This document shows, piece after piece, positions 11,641 through 22,654 of a DNA stretch of 64,000 nucleotides (its first letter is position 1; each line of letters begins with the position of its first letter). The translations under genes were made by a program, and so were the position numbers. This DNA is from Scolanthus callimorphus. Lineage: Eukaryota; Cnidaria; Anthozoa; Actiniaria; Edwardsiidae. The stretch is taken from contig CM066924.1 in the NCBI GenBank assembly GCA_033964015.1, positions 11,000,625 to 11,064,624 on the forward strand. Reading direction: 5' to 3'. The notes beneath the pieces are model-generated. The model searched no databases. It saw only the letters and a program-made list of their open reading frames with translations, and had not been told where the DNA came from.

Positions 11641-13509
11641 ACCTAAATAGTTATATTACTACAAATTACTTGCAGTCATGTGCTGGGATAATTCGAAAGC
11701 TTTGAACTGAGAAATAATTTCATTCAAGTCTAAAACAAACCTTGCTTCTCATAACTCTAAATGAACAGGAAAATGTAAAGCCATGATCTTATTTCTCTAA
11801 ATGTAAGTTAAGTTAATCGCTACATTTTGAAATAGCGTTAAAACCCATCTTTTTGCTGAAAAGGGTTTTGTTTGAGTCTTTGTTTAAGTTAGTTGGATTT
11901 TTTTTAGGAGTTCTCTGAATTATTTGTAAAAGGAGTTGCTCTTGCCTATAAAATACCGGCAGTGAAATGAGAGTTTTGTTTTGTGAAAACTGAGGCAATT
12001 CATCACAATAGCAGGGACGTCAACTCTCTTTGTTTTTTGGGGTCTCGAAGTAGTTTTGTAGCATTTCTCAGTTCCTGCACTTTGTTTCTACACTTTCAAT
12101 CGCATTGTTATCTGTCATTACAAGATTCAGGCTACACACCCTAAAATCTCCACATTTTTATTTCGATGGGTTGACGTCCCTGCAAAAGTGAATTTAGTTT
12201 GTGCTGTTATGGAGCACACCTGATTTTCACGCGCGCAGAACGAGTGCGCATGCGTACGCGCCTTCCCGCCAAAATTTGAAAAATAACTGTTTCGTGATAG
12301 CTGTGGTTTCAGAGCCCACAAAACTGCAAAAAATAAGAAAACTACTAAAAAAATAAGCTCCAAACTTGGTGAATAGCAAGTCTAGTATATTTTCCTTGTT
12401 TTGTGAGTTTAACTTTTTATAATTTTCTTTAACATTTTTATTTTCGGCATTTGAACTGAGAAACCTCGTAGTGGCATCTGGACGGCTGTGGTTTTGGTAT
12501 GTTTTGTTGTTGATCTAAGATAAGTCCGAGGGCAAAATCACTCCAATCCTCGGCAAAAACAGTCATGATGCAGTGAGAAACCAGCGTGGGATCAGTTCTT
12601 GGCTTGGTCTTCGACACAGAAACGAAGTGAAAACCCGATGTTGTCAATTTCGTGAGATGCAAAGTCAAAATTCCTGGTCCGAATGATGAAACCATCAAGA
12701 TTTTTTCGTTCTCGAAGATTTAGAAAATACGAAGTACCAAATCATGGCCGTGTACACTTTGCCAAACAATGAGGGAGAAAAGTTTAAATATCAACCCATG
12801 TACTGTTCTCCAAATTCACTTCCTTCAAATGAATAAAGGTACGTCCACACTTCGTGATTTGATCGCAAAAAGCGAGGCACCAAAACACATTTCATTTTGA
12901 TATTAAAACTAAAATAATCACTGTATTATTCTGCTACATGAACTTGAACATGAATCAATTTCCTTCTTCATTAATTAATACGATCTGGTTTTGGCTGGTT
13001 TCTTTCAGGGTTGATATAAAAAGGACATGAAAAAAATCGATTGACACATGGTCCATTTATATGTTTTACATGCTTGAAAACAGAAATGTAGTCCCAAGTA
13101 ATCTTATTTTGGTGTGGGCAATGTGAGAAAGTTATTGAACATCTATATAATACATTTTTAACCTGGTACCTATTCACATAAGGTCCATAAGTGTTCACAT
13201 TTCGTAAGCAACTGTAATGTATGATTTCGCCAACTACAAGGCATCTACTACAACAATTATTGCTTCAAATTTATTTCTTTATTTTTTGAATACTACTCAG
13301 TGACATACCTCACTACACCAGATCATGTGATCCTGCAGAGCCACTTTTCATAAAACCTCCATTCTTGATTTTATAAAATCGCACCTGCATACCGCATTTT
13401 ATAGACTTCAATACTTTTTTTAAGTTTGAATCATAAAACAAGCACAAGTGTACCACTCTAGAGAGTTGATCAATTGATCTATAGTGTATACAATTTTTTT
13501 TTTTTGGAA
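11641..13509. other. no gene recognised; one small foldback inside
   Basis: AT-rich sequence. A minus-strand open frame at 12438-12698 (86 codons) lacks recognisable motifs and bounding splice signals. Apart from the foldback at 12008-12183 I see nothing structured. Confidence 0.5.
12008..12183. mobile_element. short foldback (GCAGGGACGTCAAC ends)
   Basis: Inverted termini TAGCAGGGACGTCAACTC on the left and GGGTTGACGTCCCTGC on the right enclose about 145 bases with no coding potential. Size and structure fit a MITE. No clear target duplication. Confidence 0.65.
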
Positions 13510-13965
13510 ATGGGCAATTCCAGAAAATATATGAATGGGGAGGGTAGAGAATGGGGAAGGTAGAGGGAGGGGTTTTTGGAAAAGAACTATCAGTATATCT
13601 GTTCTAAAATGTAACAATAAAACGGTAAAAAGAAAATAAAAAAAGAAAATATATGTGCCCTGGGGAGATGAGCTGCACTAGTTTTTACCTCCCCCCCTCC
13701 CCATGCATCCAGAATTTCCAAAATGACTTGCTTATCCCCCCCCCCCCCTTCAAATGCATATATAATCCCGGTGTGCATGTAGAATTCCTGAGAGGTTAAA
13801 CTAACTTCTAGCTCTGAGAGCCCCGATGCAGACAGAATTTAAACTAACTTCTAGCTCTGAGAGCCCCGATGCAGACAGAATTCCGAGCTTGAAAACCCCC
13901 CTCAGATTCAGAATTTCAGAATGCCACCCATCCAAGGGATACATATATTTTCTCGAATTGTACAA
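13510..13965. mobile_element. MITE of the TGGGCAATTCCAGA family
   Basis: Left end TGGGCAATTCCAGAAAATAT; right end a diverged complement, ATATTTTCTCGAATTGTACA. It is rich in C and G runs and in 'CAGAATTTC' words, as is the related copy at 42860-43108. Inside, 13797-13882 is a perfect tandem duplication of about 46 bp (shared block AACTTCTAGCTCTGAGAGCC). Confidence 0.7.
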
Positions 13966-14067
13966 TATATCACACTTGAAACTCTGAAGGTTGCTTTTAA
14001 TGCAAAGTACTTTAACATGAATACTGAAATTTGCAAAAATTGTAATGCAGGGACTGCAGAGCTGGGA

Positions 14068-14087
14068 GGGGGGGGGGGGGGGGGGGG
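14068..14087 (+). repeat. G20 homopolymer
   Basis: Uninterrupted run of about 20 G. It is one of several long G or C runs in the window (4068-4102, about 7986-8000, about 43067-43082, about 57066-57085). It does not sit in an obvious MITE end here. Confidence 0.9.
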
Positions 14088-17000
14088 TTATGACTAAATA
14101 ATGTTAGTAGAAACCCACTTGCATACTGTCACCAATCCTGTAATCTGATTGGCTCCACTACTCACTATCTTCATAATAGATAGCAAGTGACGAAAGTGCT
14201 AGCACAAAACTCTCTAAAACCATGAAAATAAATATGTTTTGGCAACAACTCCAAGATAGTATGCTAGTGGGATTCTACTAAAACAATTAGACTACTCACT
14301 CTCCATGCTACGCACCTCATTAACTAACTATTGAATCACAGAAAACTCGAACTCATACTCTAATTGTTAAATATGAGCAACCACTATATGAACCTGTACA
14401 GTTTCATAAATTTACAAGTTGAAATCATGAAGCCTGCTATCTGATTGGCTTTCCACTACTCACTATATATCTCTCACAATGTGAGAGTAAGAACCCACTC
14501 ATATACTATCACATTCCTTCAATCTGATTGGCTCAATTACACTGCTTAAAAAATTGAATTAACAAAATGTTTATCTTACTAAGCGCAAATCAGCCAGAAA
14601 CTATCCGATAGCCAAATAGTTATTAATAAAATTAAGGAATGGTCCATGCTTAGCGTGCGTATATCCAGTTCTGGAAGCACGCGGATAGTTGAGAGAGCAC
14701 GAAGGTAGCGTAAGAGTCGCACGAGGCGTTAGCCGAGTGCGACTCTAGCTAGCTGAGCTAGCTAGCTGAGCTAGTCTATGTTTTATAACATAGACAACGA
14801 AGTTTCGCAAAATAAAATTGGAAACAAAACGCACGCAAACAACAATCCCCAATGACTTGCACTGATAAATTTAAATCATACTCAAAGGGCGGGAATAAAA
14901 TGCGAAATTTCCAATTCGCTATTGGTTTAAATTATAGAATTGGATATACACTCGTACTGACAAATCTCTTCTCTCTTTTAAGCCGTTGTAATTACACTGT
15001 AAGTGGACTTTTCAAAAGCTAGTGGAAAATATCGCCTTGTGTGTAATCCTACTTACAGTGGAAGCAATTCAACAACATCGTTACATTCAGCACTGAAATT
15101 TTACAAGGAAACCCTTTTCAAATTAAATGACAAAATCAAAATTGACTATTTCGTAGAAAATATAATGAAAACATAGTCTTTTCTGATTCTCATATTTATT
15201 AGGCAATCATGGCATTGCAAGAGAAAAGAATTTGAAGAAAATCGAAAGCAGCGAAGGAAACCTTACTCGCCAAAACGCAAAAGAGAAATTGCAGACTACT
15301 AAATTTGAAGTAGCTGATTTCAGGGTTAAAGACACTAATCCTAAACAAAATTAATTTGGATCAATTGATTTACTTGCCTGCTAACTTGTTCCTTTCACGA
15401 ATTGTTCACATGACAGTTTTATGGCCGCTGAAGTAGAAATATTCTTCCGGACTTGAATGAAAACAGCACTCAAAACAGGACCTTCAAAACTCGCACGAAA
15501 ATATGCAAACTTTGCAAAAATATACCTATTTATCAGTCATCGGATTTCCCAAACTACATAAATCCATCTGAAACAGGTTCCTTTTCACTTGCTTTCAATT
15601 TCCAGAGCTTGTTTTAGATCGAGGATGTTGTTTTTGACAGCTTTTGTGACATAAACGAGCTCAATCTTACCTCCCGTTTCGCTTGATTCCGAGTGATGAC
15701 GTAATTTCTATGGGAAATCTCTATGGTATATCCATTTCTTTCACATAGAAAATCAGCCAATCAGAGCGCGCGTTATATCGTGTCTATGTTATAATTTTGA
15801 ATTGAAAAGGCCGTACTCATGAGTCAATCAGTCAACTCAGCTTGATATACCTTGTTAGCTATCTTGACTATTGGCTCATAGGAAATAGTCAATTGTAAAA
15901 TGGAAAACACAATCTAATTTATTTGTAATTATAGCATCGGCCATTCAAATTCAAATGTTTATTTTGAGAACTATTTAAATAAACATATATAGATAAACAT
16001 TTGCCAATTCAGATTCCTAAATTAATTAGGGTTTACATGAGCCTACATTCTTATCCATGCTCCGGTTGTGTACTTCTCTGTTCACAAATCTATATTGTGT
16101 TTAGTCTTTAATTATGCTGTAAATCAACTAATTCACCTGAGAAGAGTTTTAAGTTCCTTCCTTCGTCCAGTCTATTCACTGATCCATGACAACTCTATTT
16201 TCTTTGCAAATTGCATACCAGTCAACCGAAATTTTCAGATTCTCCCTCATATGGCAGGTAAATACAGAAAATGTATGAAAAAATCCAGAGTGACAATGCA
16301 GGTGAAATACAGTAAATGTATGAACATTTTCACAATCACTTTGTGGGTGACAGGCTTCAAAATCTTGTGACACCTGCCTAATGTGGGTGACTTGACAGCT
16401 ATCAAATTGCTTCAGATGCCACATTGATGGTATCAATCGATATCATTCTTGATGGTATCATGGTACAGGCAACAATTCTCTGCAATCACTGCATAGAGCT
16501 ACCATGGGAAATCAGCCAAACTACACTTCCCGTACATTTCTCTGCCATGGATGCAGCAGCAGACATGTAACAAGACCCTACCATTTCCAAGTAGTTGATA
16601 TAACATTCATGTAAGATGCCTGTGACCTTCAAGGACAGGCTGTGGAGTCAGCTAGCCATAAGCCGCTGACCACGGCACATCATTCTTTTTTTAAACCACC
16701 CGCACTTTGTTGAAACTTTTATTTTGCTACACCCACACTGCACTGCACTAAAGCCCAGAAGAATCTTCAAGATAGAAGGAGATGGGCCCATATGGAAGAA
16801 GAAGAAGAATGTTCTTTGGAGTTCAAGAGTGCATTACTGGGATGAAAACCACTCAGCTGTTGTTATCCTGAATGGCATGACAATCTGTTTTGTTGGCCAT
16901 ATGCTGAATACATTGTAGTCATGGACATCCATCAAAAGAATGAACATAACTCTCTCATCTGGCAAGAAATCATGCAGTCTGGTAGTGAACACGTGTAGCT

Positions 17001-17429
17001 AAATATTTGTAGTCTTCCACTAAAATGAAAAACAGAAATGATAAGGATAGAACCAACACCACACTGGATTAAATGTGCTATGCCAAAGTTCTCTATGACA
17101 CCAATCGACTTTAACCACCATCCACAGAAATGTTTTAAAGAATCAAATTATTATCATGAATACAATAATTCGGGTAATCCGCGGTGTAAGAACCATTCCC
17201 AGAGGACACCTTTGTGTTCAGCTATCCTTTCATCATGATTCGTTCTACTAAACAAAGGAAGCTATTGTGACGCAGCTTGTGAGTTGTTCCAGGTTCTTAC
17301 ACGGGGGAACACCCAATAATTCTATCGAAGTTTCACTTCTGTCGCGGTAACCCCTGCCATTTATCATCCCTTTTCAAGATCAATCACTGCAAATCATCAG
17401 CTGTTAGAAAGATTAAATAAAAAATGCAT
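14088..17429. other. repeat-rich, no gene recognised
   Basis: 14100-14540 holds several diverged copies of a 'TGATTGGCTCCACTACTCACTAT' theme. 14714-14745 is a GC-rich hairpin. 'TATAACATAGAC' near 14786 and its complement near 15780 might mark inverted ends of a one-kilobase element. 16060-16440 has overlapping open frames on both strands without motifs. No gene is supported. Confidence 0.4.
14714..14745. repeat. GC-rich hairpin followed by AGCT palindromes
   Basis: GAGTCGCAC and GTGCGACTC form a perfect 9-bp stem around a short loop. It is followed by the alternating 'AGCTAGCTGAGCT' block to 14775, itself palindromic. Confidence 0.8.
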
Positions 17430-17990
17430 CCTTACCTACCTTGAGAATTCTTCGTTGTAGCTGAAGATGCTGCATTGGCAAAGAAACTGCCAATTTTGTT
17501 CCTATAAGTGCGACTAAACGGCCGCCATCTTGGAATTTTCTGCTGTCTCGATTTCGCGCATGCGCACTCATTTTGCGCGCGTGGACACCTGATTTGACAT
17601 GGTGACATGTCAGTGAAGACAGATGTGAGACGCATGAGAACGATTTCAAAATTGTTGACTTTCTCATTTTGCCCAAGTCTCCGTTAGATTTTTGTAGTTT
17701 TCTTTCCCCACTCGAGTTCCCCATTCGCCTTTGCCATTGAAGAGAAATCAAAACTGCAGTGTGGTTTGCATTTAGCCACAATGCTAGATTCTATTTTGTG
17801 AACTCTGTCGAGTCGATTTTCGATGTGCATTTTTGGGGCTTTGTTGAACAAACACGACTGATTCGCGCCCGTGCGTAATTTTCGCGCCAAAAAGGAGACA
17901 CCACAGGGAGACCAGTGCATAGCCAGGGCCAAACAACGGCGAAAATGCGCACGGCGAAAATGCGCAAAAAGTTTTGTTTCCAAACAATAC
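17430..17990 (-). promoter_or_regulatory. CpG-rich candidate promoter / first-exon region
   Basis: Unlike its surroundings this stretch is rich in CpG (GCGCATGCGC, GCGCGCGTGG, CGCGCCCGTGCG) and contains 'AAGATGGCGGCC' on the minus strand. Downstream on the same strand 'AATTCTCAAG|GTAGGTAAGG' would serve as a splice donor (exon end about 17444). Three overlapping frames are open across it and I cannot choose one. It could be a 5' exon of an unidentified minus-strand gene. Confidence 0.3.
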
Positions 17991-18368
17991 TGATTTATTT
18001 CGGCATGAGGAAGGTATTTCCTAGCCATTACCCAACACCATCAACAACTCGTAAATTTTAATGCTTAGACAATATAAACGTCTGGAAGAGAAAATGACGT
18101 CTTTTATCTTTAGGTTTCCCGCCGTCGTGATAGCTAAATAAAGAACTACTCTACTGTAAGTAATTTTATGTACCACTGGTGGTAGTATTTTATGTAATAG
18201 AATTTTTTATCATTTTATAGCTAAACAAGGGACAATGTAATTGATAATAATGAGAAAAGAATATTAACGTCATCCTCCGCATTTTTTTTCTACACATTTC
18301 ATGTTATCCTAGCATTTTTTCGCTTTGAGCCACGGGAGCTCTGGTTATATAGACTTTGAGAACAATAG

Positions 18369-18653
18369 GCCGCTAAAACAAGGCGCTGTTCTAAAAATAG
18401 ACGACTGCGTGGCATAGACAAAAGAAACCGCAGCCACGTGCTCAAAACAAAAGAACACCTGGCTCATTACGCATTACCCCTCACTTTTAAACAAAAGAAC
18501 GTCCGCACGTCTATAAAACAGGGCAACTTTAGTATCGGAGTTCAGTTCAGGGAAGGACAACCAGCCACCGTCACCTGCATCCTCTACGCTGAATTCGACT
18601 CGCTTATAGAGATTGCCTCTAATCGGAGCATGACCTACAACTGGAGCAGCTAA
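18369..18653 (+). pseudogene. Polinton/adintovirus minor capsid (penton-like) protein, C-terminal fragment
   Basis: An open frame from 18369 to the TAA at 18651 carries the characteristic C-terminal end of the single jelly-roll minor capsid protein of Polinton-type elements. Visible motifs are 'KQGNFSIGVQF', then 'VTCILYAEFDSLIEI' and 'NRSMTYNW' just before the stop. In this family the 'VYAEF...IEI..NR' strand closes the protein, so the frame ends where expected. The body of the protein is missing upstream: a stop lies at 18366 and no capsid-like sequence precedes it. The protease frame starts on the next base, as in compact viral-type gene order. It is a 5'-truncated remnant. The call rests on motif recognition, not a search. 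Confidence 0.75.
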
Positions 18654-19025
18654 ATGAATACCAGGCGGACTTCAGCCGTGTTGCAAGCGGATCGTTACAC
18701 CCGTCCTTATTTTCAAGGAGTGTTTGCCTTGGATCAACTACCCAAAATTAAACACTATCCTGTCGCCCTTGTGATGAATATGGATACGCATGATCAACCA
18801 GGAAGTCACGTGTTTATTACCAAAGATAAAGTTGGAACCTTTTTTGACTCGTACGGACAAGAACCCAAAGACTACACAAAGCTGTTGAAATACTTATTAG
18901 ACAGAAACTGCAAAGAGTGGACCTACAATTCCAAGTGCCTTCAAAGTCTAGACTCCAACGTGTGTTTTTTTGAGTTCGCTGTCGTAATATTCAATGTCCA
19001 ATATTGTAAGACGATTTTCGTCTAA
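18654..19025 (+). pseudogene. adenovirus-type cysteine protease of a Polinton/adintovirus-like element
   Basis: A 123-codon frame starts at the ATG directly after the preceding stop. Order of signals: 'YFQGVFALDQLP' near residue 21, the histidine in 'DQPGSHVFI', the acidic residue in 'GTFFDSYG', 'EWTYNSKCLQSLDS', then 'NVCFFEF' carrying the presumed nucleophile cysteine. The family (adenain, clan CE) matures capsid proteins, and this spacing matches it. Two oddities: the usual HW pair is HV, and after the cysteine the expected second cysteine-containing helix is replaced by unrelated sequence to the stop at 19023, which suggests frame loss. It is probably inactive. It lies next to the penton-like remnant and converges with the core-like gene. 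Confidence 0.8.
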
Positions 19026-19549
19026 TACTAGAAAGAATGACCGATATGTATATCACTTTATCATGAGGCACTATGCCTATGTATTGTTTAAGAATAAAAA
19101 TCATGTAACCCACCAAGTATCTAGATCGAAAAAGTAAACGACACAAGTAAATTAAATCAGTTTCTTTATTGGTAGTTTTACATTTAAGCGTTAAAATGTA
19201 ACCAGCGTCGACCCTGACGGGTTTGTTTCCTAGTCTTTCTTGTGTTGACAAGTAAAGGACCTGAGGAGGGGGTGTGTCAGGGAGGGTAAACGTCGGGGTA
19301 GCCTCTCTTGGATTGGAATTGAAATCTCCCAGCACCATTCTTCGTGCTTGATTGCGCACCAAATCTTCTGGTGTGTTCGTTTGGGCCAGACCTTGTGCAA
19401 ACGATTTCCATCCTACAGGGTAAAATCCTTTTCGCGGCTGGGTTTTCTTTGATTTTTATCAATCGAAATTTCCCTCGGTTCTTCAAATTTTTGGGAAGGG
19501 AACGCAGGATCTCCTTTTCGATCTTATCGTCTTCTTCGCATTCGACGTG

Positions 19550-20105
19550 TTCTTTATCAACTGTCTTTTTGTGGTTCAGGTTTGGATTTCATGGTCACGG
19601 TGACAGGTTCGTCTTTTTGCTTATTGTAGTAAATCAGGTAGTTTTGAAGATTATTGACGTAATTTCGAACTTTTTCTTCATCCGTCATCTCACAATCATG
19701 CTGCGTGTTACGATCCAAGGTAGACAATCGCTATGTCAAAGGAGCTGTATTGATTTTTTGTCTCTGTTGGAGACGCTCACACGTCTCTTCTTGCACCTTA
19801 AGAACAGGGGGTAACAAAAATCCAAGAAAATTCCCTCCGTGTTGCACCAGAATCTTGCGTTTTCTATCCAAAGGGAGTTCGTTATTGACCAGTTTTAATA
19901 AATGAGTAACGTGATTCAGAATCTTATCCTTCTCTTTTGAGTTCAAGGGTACAGTGGCTTGAAATATGTTGAACAAACTCTAACAATGAGTTGATCGTCA
20001 GCCTTTTTCAGTATGGCTTTAAGGCGGGATGGTTTGAGGCGAGTTCTTTGAGGACTCGACGACTTATGGTCAAATGACTGTAGGGCGTTTGGCGTTGACC
20101 TATTT
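19550..20105 (-). pseudogene. Polinton/adintovirus small core-like (pX-like) protein, frameshifted
   Basis: Read on the minus strand, three successive segments in different frames resemble the small basic/hydrophobic protein common in animal Polinton-type elements. About 20075-20020 gives 'TISRRVLKELASNHPALKPY'. 19976-19731 gives 'LPLDRKRKILVQHGGNF' followed by 'LGFLLPPVL'. About 19690-19560 gives 'TDEEKVRNYVNNLQNYLIYY'. The glycine-rich 'GG.FLGFLLP' patch is the recognisable core, likened in the literature to adenovirus pX/pVI-type peptides. At least two frameshifts separate the segments, so it is not functional. Downstream (to about 19300) continues in frame fragments I do not recognise. 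Confidence 0.6.
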
Positions 20106-21528
20106 ATACCCTTTTTGGTATGGGCGTACTGAGTTTTTCCTGGGAGTATATTGGTCCTAAGACGATACCCCTATAGACAGTCGTTCTTGAGATCGCATAA
20201 AAGATACCCATAAGGACTAGAGGTCGCACCTTCGAATTCCTCTAGCACGTAATTGACGTGACGTGACTGGAAAAACATCCAAACTGCATTTTAAAAGTTT
20301 AATCATGGGTCTTTGCGCCCAAACATCACCATGTAGTTTCCCTTGGACAAAAAAAGCTGTGTGAATATTTTCAAGTGCGTGCCGCCAATAGGAAAACAAC
20401 AAACTGAAGTCTGTTTTGGGGTTTACAGTAAAAACCGTTAACAATCTGCTTTGCCATCCGCTCGAACAGCATGAGTGAATTTATTCACGGGCAATCAACT
20501 TGTAAAATATATTATAGAATCCCATGCTATGACTCTATCTCGCGCGCTGATTGGCTGAAATCGAGGGAGATTTTTTGTGGAATTACATGGCTGCAAAAGT
20601 AGAATCTAATGAAAACACAGGACGCCCACGAAATTAAATTTCTACGAACTTAAATTTCGTCGCTGCGCGACTCGGGCGATATCGATTTTTCGCGTGAGAT
20701 TTAGTGTGGAATTCCCTCGTCGGGTAATGGATTTACCTATAGAAGTTAGCTACGATAAAAGCAGGGGAAATGTATTTATCTCCATTTTTCGTATCACAGT
20801 TTTTCGCGCGCTTTGTGAAACGTGGACACACACGCGCCTCCACAAGACACAAAACTCTCGTCTGGTCAACACAACAAGTTTTGGAAACAAAATCTCTCTG
20901 GTTCCTCCAACGTTTCGGGTATTTCTACCCTGGGTATGCAAGGCAATGTACAGATATTTACTTTACAAGATAATTTCAACGAGAAGCTGTTGGCTAGTTC
21001 GACCTAAAAGTTCTGTCATCGATTGAAAAGTTCTGTCAAATGTTAGAGGTGGAAAGCACAGGCAAAAACGAAAAACACTACAGGAGCTGCACTTTTTACC
21101 AAGAATAAAGGAGATAGAAAGCCGTAAGGGAACAAGAAATCAAACAAGTAAGCTTTAAAAGTTAAAACATTTTCGATCAGTAAGATAATTCTACTAAGCT
21201 TAATACAAATCATTTGAAACTCTTTGTAGATTCGATCGCTTTCATAGTCAAATTCGCTTCAGTCACTTCAGTGTGTTGACACTGAACTGAATGAACACTG
21301 AACACTGAACTGAATGAATTTTCTCTCATCTAAACATTTATATATTGTAATTTCATGTTTTAAAGATTCGCTATTGCAGCAAAGCCTAATTTCAAGGGAC
21401 TTTCGTTTTGAGATTCAGAAAATTCCATCGCTTTCGCACTAGCGCGGCTTTCAAGCACTCGAAATCCACTGTCAATTCCCTTAAATTTAGACTTATTCTC
21501 TAAAAATGTCCGGTATGGGATTCAAAGA
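20106..21528. other. no gene recognised
   Basis: This separates the two halves of the Polinton-like remnant. A minus-strand frame at 20217-20444 (75 codons) and frames at 20694-21026 show no known motif. The block 'TTTAGTGTGGAATTCCCTCG' near 20699 recurs at the hairpin 21529-21635, marking an unclassified repeat. Confidence 0.45.
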
Positions 21529-21635
21529 AAATCCATTACCTGACTCGGGAATTCCACGCTAAATTTCACTTGAAAAACCGATCGGCTTTTCGCGTGAAAT
21601 TTAGCGTGGAATTCCCTCGTCAGGCAATGGATTTA
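21529..21635. mobile_element. near-perfect 107-bp hairpin
   Basis: AAATCCATTACCTGAC and GGAATTCCACGCTAAATTTC on the left are mirrored by GAAATTTAGCGTGGAATTCC and GGCAATGGATTT on the right. The loop is 10-20 bases near CCGATCGG. A half copy lies at 20690-20745. Confidence 0.8.
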
Positions 21636-21639
21636 CCTA

Positions 21640-22199
21640 TAATATTCATCCATTATTCATAGGATGCTCATCCAATCTCTGCACTGGATTCGGATCAGGT
21701 GACACTACTTGTAACCCCCGATACCACATGGCTAGGTGTCTGATACAGAATACTAATTGATCTCATTAATAAGTATTCTGTATCTGATACAGAATACTAA
21801 TTAGACCAATTTGTATTCTGTATAGGACATCTTCCAGTGCAGCCCTCAGTCTTTGAACAGTTGGATATTTGTTTCAAATATCCCCTACTGTCCAAAGGCT
21901 GAAGGGGACCACTCTAGTGAAGTCCAAGTATGGTCTTCTCTCGCAGAGCAGTACCTAAAAAAAGCTTCACTTGAGAGACTATATGTTGTTTTAGTCCGGG
22001 GACAGGAATCATGCCTTCTGCGCATGCTTGCTACAAAACGATTGGCGTTTTTTGTGCATCCGAAAATTCTTTCATTTCCAATGCACATTCAATTAAATAT
22101 AAGTACAAAAGTTAGAATATCATAAGTACTTTCATAAGTATATTCGTGTCTATGTTGTATCGGCAGATACAACATAGCCACTCATATTGTAAATAGTAC
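21640..22199 (+). repeat. interspersed repeat, copy 1 (second copy at 25152)
   Basis: Starts 'ATAATATTCATCCATTATTC' and continues through 'GATACCACATGGCTAGGTGT', 'TCTGATACAGAATACTAATT' and 'GAGACTATATGTTGTTTTAG' to a short hairpin TGTTGTATCGGCAGATACAACA (near 22152). The same series is found in the same orientation at 25152-25921. Non-coding. Confidence 0.75.
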
Positions 22200-22431
22200 T
22201 TATTATACGACTGTGACGTCATTTTACCATATAAGGTCAAAATTGAGTGCAGATATGGAGCCGTATTACACGGTCGAAAGCCATGTTACACTGTAGGAAA
22301 CCGGTTACGAACAGGTTTTGCTCGCGCACTTGAATGGCTTCCCGATCATGTGCTAGTCAAATCACGTACGTTTTCTAGTGAATATTGAAAAGAAAACAAA
22401 AAAAATGTGTTCGTCGTATAATAAATAACTC

Positions 22432-22567
22432 ATTATATGTTTTTTCATCTAATACTGGCGGACGTTTTGCTCGCACTTTTCCTCACCCCTGCGGGGCTCG
22501 AAAAAATACTACCGCAACGCGTAAAATATTCGCCCGTATTACATGAAAAAACATCTAATAAGATATA
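22432..22567. mobile_element. foldback element (TATATGTTTTTTCATCTAAT ends)
   Basis: 'TATATGTTTTTTCATCTAAT' on the left is mirrored by 'CATGAAAAAACATCTAATAA' on the right; inside, 'GGCGGACG' and 'CGCCCG' extend the pairing. About 135 bp, no coding potential. Confidence 0.65.
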
Positions 22568-22654
22568 TGTATAGGGGATATGCATATATTTACATTATTT
22601 ATATTTACGTTACTTGAATATATTTACATTATTTATATACACTTGAATATAAAG

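Noticed and set aside
12438..12698. 86-codon minus-strand exon
   Set aside because: Looks moderately protein-like but has no motif and no convincing splice sites at either end.
17413..17781. 122-codon minus-strand gene
   Set aside because: An overlapping 67-codon frame on the same strand uses the same possible donor and neither shows a known motif. Kept only as a CpG-rich candidate promoter or exon region.
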